A DNA stretch of 64,000 nucleotides, from the NCBI RefSeq assembly GCF_000737325.1, contig NZ_CP011125.1, forward strand, positions 1,240,001 through 1,304,000, read 5' to 3'. The notes below the pieces were generated by a model. The model was not told the origin of the DNA, did no database searches, and saw nothing but the letters and a program-made list of their open reading frames with translations. Shown here in pieces: positions 62,426 to 64,000 of the stretch; position 1 is the first letter of the stretch, and every line of letters begins with the position of its first letter. Position numbers and translations under genes: made by a program. The DNA comes from Sandaracinus amylolyticus (GTDB lineage Bacteria; Myxococcota_A; Polyangia; Polyangiales; Sandaracinaceae).

Positions 62426-63535
62426 ATGTCGGCACTGGCGCGCGAGATCCACGACAACGTCGACGAGATCGTGCAGCGCTGGCACGACGCGTGGCGCGAC
62501 GATCGACAGCCCCACCACGACCTCAGCGATGCCGCGCTGAAGGACTCGCTGCCGGACCAGCTCCGCGTCATCGCGGACCAGCTTGCCAGCGGCAATCAGG
62601 CCGAGCGCCCCGCGATGATGTGGCGAGACTCTCCGCACCGGCTCGATCCGGAGAACCGCATCACCCAGGAAGTCGCGATCGAAGAGGTCGTGCAGGAGTT
62701 CGAGCTCGCGGTGCGCATCGTGCGCGACTGGATCGACGAGCGCGGCATCCACGTGACGTTCGCGGAGTATTCGTACTTCTACCAGGCGATGTTCGAGCTC
62801 GCCGCGGAGTCGGTGCGTCGCTACGCGAAGCGCGAGGCCGATCTCGTGAGCAACGCGCGCGCCGAGTACCTCGCTGGCGTGATGCACCAGCTCCGTACGC
62901 CGCTGAACGCGCTCTCGATGACGGTCGAGCTCGTCGCGTCCCAGCCGGAGCGCGCCCCGAGGATCGCAGACGTCGAGCGACTTCGGCGCAACGTCGGTCG
63001 CCTCAAGACACTCGTGGAGGGCGTGCTCCGCGTCGAGCGCTACGAGCCGGCGGACCTCCCGGTGCATCCGGTGGACGTCGAGCCGGCGCGGCTTCTCGAC
63101 GACATGATGAGCGACCACGAGCGCGAAGCGAGCCGCAAGGGACTGCGGTTCGAAGCGCACGTCGACCGCTCGCTGCGCATGCGCACCGATCCCGACCTGC
63201 TGGCCGATGCGGTCGGCAACCTCGTGCACAACGCGGTGAAGTACACCGCGCGCGGCCACGTGCTGATCGACGTCGAGGAACGCGGCGACGTCGTCGTGTT
63301 CCGCATCAGCGACACCGGGCCGGGCATCGACGCGCCGACGCGCGACACGCTGTTCGATCAGATTCAGCCCGGGAGAGGGGGCGGCGCAGGGCTCGGTCTG
63401 CGGATCGCGCGTCACGCCGCGCAGGCGCTCGGCGGGGGCATAGAGCTCGACACCGCGCCCGGACGCGGGAGCACGTTCTGCGTCACGGTGCAGCGCGAGG
63501 TCGAGCCGCGCGAAGGCGGCGCGCAGACGAGGTGA
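62426..63535 (+). CDS. Histidine kinase with RsbRD-like N-terminal domain
   Basis: 369 residues from the ATG at 62426. No membrane segments. The N-terminal 140 residues are helical (REIHDNVDEIVQRWHDAW and later VIADQLASGN...) and recall the RsbRD/histidine-kinase N-terminal bundle. HisKA with phospho-His154 in VMHQLRTPLNALSMTVEL. ATPase: DAVGNLVHNAVKYTARG (N box), ISDTGPGID (G1) and GAGLGLRIARHAAQALGGGIELDTAPGRGSTF (G2). The phospho-His motif is H-Q-L-R rather than H-E-L-R. No receiver domain and no response regulator next to it. A kinase remnant and an AT-rich promoter-like region lie upstream. Confidence 0.9.
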   Translation: MSALAREIHDNVDEIVQRWHDAWRDDRQPHHDLSDAALKDSLPDQLRVIADQLASGNQAERPAMMWRDSPHRLDPENRITQEVAIEEVVQEFELAVRIVRDWIDERGIHVTFAEYSYFYQAMFELAAESVRRYAKREADLVSNARAEYLAGVMHQLRTPLNALSMTVELVASQPERAPRIADVERLRRNVGRLKTLVEGVLRVERYEPADLPVHPVDVEPARLLDDMMSDHEREASRKGLRFEAHVDRSLRMRTDPDLLADAVGNLVHNAVKYTARGHVLIDVEERGDVVVFRISDTGPGIDAPTRDTLFDQIQPGRGGGAGLGLRIARHAAQALGGGIELDTAPGRGSTFCVTVQREVEPREGGAQTR

Positions 63536-63840
63536 CCCCGTGCAGCGGTCACGCGTGCCCGACGCGCCGGGTACGACGTGAACGCGAGCAGCGTGCGCTC
63601 GCGGAGCGCCTCGGTCGTCGCGCCGACGAGCATGCGCGTCGAGTCGGCTTCGGAGTCGCGCGGCGGGCCGTCGGGGCTCCCGCACGCGATCGCGACCCAC
63701 CGCATACGCGCACGGAAGAGCAGCTCGGTCTCGCGACCGAGCTTCGTCGAGCTCGTGGCCGGAACGTGCCTCGAGCTCGCGCCGGCGCGGAGCTCGGCGA
63801 TGTGGATCGAGGCGCCGGCAGTCGAAACCGGACCTCGCAT
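63412..63840 (-). CDS. Weak open reading frame at right end, antisense to kinase end
   Basis: A 142-residue frame from the ATG at 63840. Its first 100 codons have coding-like third-position GC (region around IHIAELRAGASSRHVPATSSTKLGRETELLF, later GATTEALRERTLLAF). But it overlaps the histidine kinase gene by 124 bases, the stop falls within that gene, and no family is recognised. It may be a remnant or chance; the sequence before the overlap is the only part that looks coding. Confidence 0.25.
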   Translation of the reverse strand: MRGPVSTAGASIHIAELRAGASSRHVPATSSTKLGRETELLFRARMRWVAIACGSPDGPPRDSEADSTRMLVGATTEALRERTLLAFTSYPARRARVTAARGHLVCAPPSRGSTSRCTVTQNVLPRPGAVSSSMPPPSACAA

Positions 63841-64000
63841 CGCAACTCGGCGACTCTCGACGATCCCGAACGTGTGAGAGTCTCTTGAGCACGGAGCCCT
63901 CATCAGTCGTCTTTGCCGCCGCCACGCGCGTTGGCTGTCGAGTCCGCTCCCGTTGCTGCTGGTTGCATGCACGGCGTCACACCGGCGCGATTCACTCGAC
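63536..64000. other. Right-end stretch without a confident gene
   Basis: 465 bases past the kinase stop. The only gene candidate is the weak minus-strand frame at 63412-63840. From 63870 the base pattern is less coding-like (TGAGAGTCTCTTGAG). A new gene may start beyond the window edge. Confidence 0.4.

Overview
The window is very GC-rich DNA, densely coding on both strands, with almost every gene ending its codons in G or C. The gene content suggests a myxobacterium-like member of Myxococcota, perhaps close to Sandaracinaceae. It includes a full type II secretion operon that ends in gspN, a transmembrane Ser/Thr kinase, PAS/GAF hybrid histidine kinases, many lipoproteins and outer-membrane barrels, and a DUF2141-type protein. 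That placement is an inference from content; no rRNA or other phylogenetic marker was used. No rRNA, tRNA, CRISPR array or insertion sequence was recognised.

Layout. 1-4.1 kb: edge of an uncharacterised membrane protein gene, pyrD, corA and an outer-membrane porin-like barrel. 4.3-8.4 kb: an ABC uptake operon of the nitrate family (binding protein, permease, two ATPases), preceded by a perfect 22-bp palindrome that resembles an FNR/DNR box. 8.5-20 kb: a lipoprotein with a retropepsin-like look, mutM, a TonB-dependent receptor translationally coupled to two lipoproteins, a GMC oxidoreductase with its small partner, a GspC-like PDZ domain fused to a cysteine-containing domain, a Cys-rich secreted protein, a SagB-type double nitroreductase and a small barrel. 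20-25.4 kb: radical SAM protein, PhyH-type dioxygenase, TerB-like protein, NtrC-type regulator and a secreted lipoprotein.

25.6-40.2 kb: one long type II secretion operon, gspC-D-E-F-x-G-H-I-J-K-L-M-N. Genes overlap or nearly touch. It carries an extra GspG-like gene (x) that lacks the prepilin cleavage motif, and a GspE with a long insert between its zinc cysteine pairs. The prepilin peptidase gene gspO is not in the window.

40.2-54 kb: an Hsp70, an intergenic stretch with two adjacent three-copy arrays of 16-bp repeats, a lipoprotein/PH-domain pair, thyA-folA, a Gln-rich secreted protein, a two-domain START-like protein, and a four-module protein joining a Ser/Thr kinase, a TonB-C-like module, a PstS-like phosphate-binding module and an OmpA-like module. 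Divergent from it runs a coupled cluster: transaldolase/F6P aldolase, outer-membrane protein, Nudix hydrolase, NAD kinase.

54-64 kb: a 1297-residue soluble hybrid histidine kinase with tandemly duplicated PAS domains; an outer-membrane protein, ECF sigma factor and membrane TPR-like protein in one operon; a methyltransferase coupled to a DUF2141 protein; and a smaller histidine kinase. Just upstream of the last lies a short fragment that matches the ATPase domain of the large kinase.

The most unusual items are the kinase-TonB_C-PstS-OmpA fusion (48243-50876), the GspC-like PDZ fusion outside the secretion operon (16283-17335), the non-cleavable pseudopilin-like gene inside it (32411-32851), the twin 16-bp arrays (42242-42338) and the kinase remnant (62286-62328).
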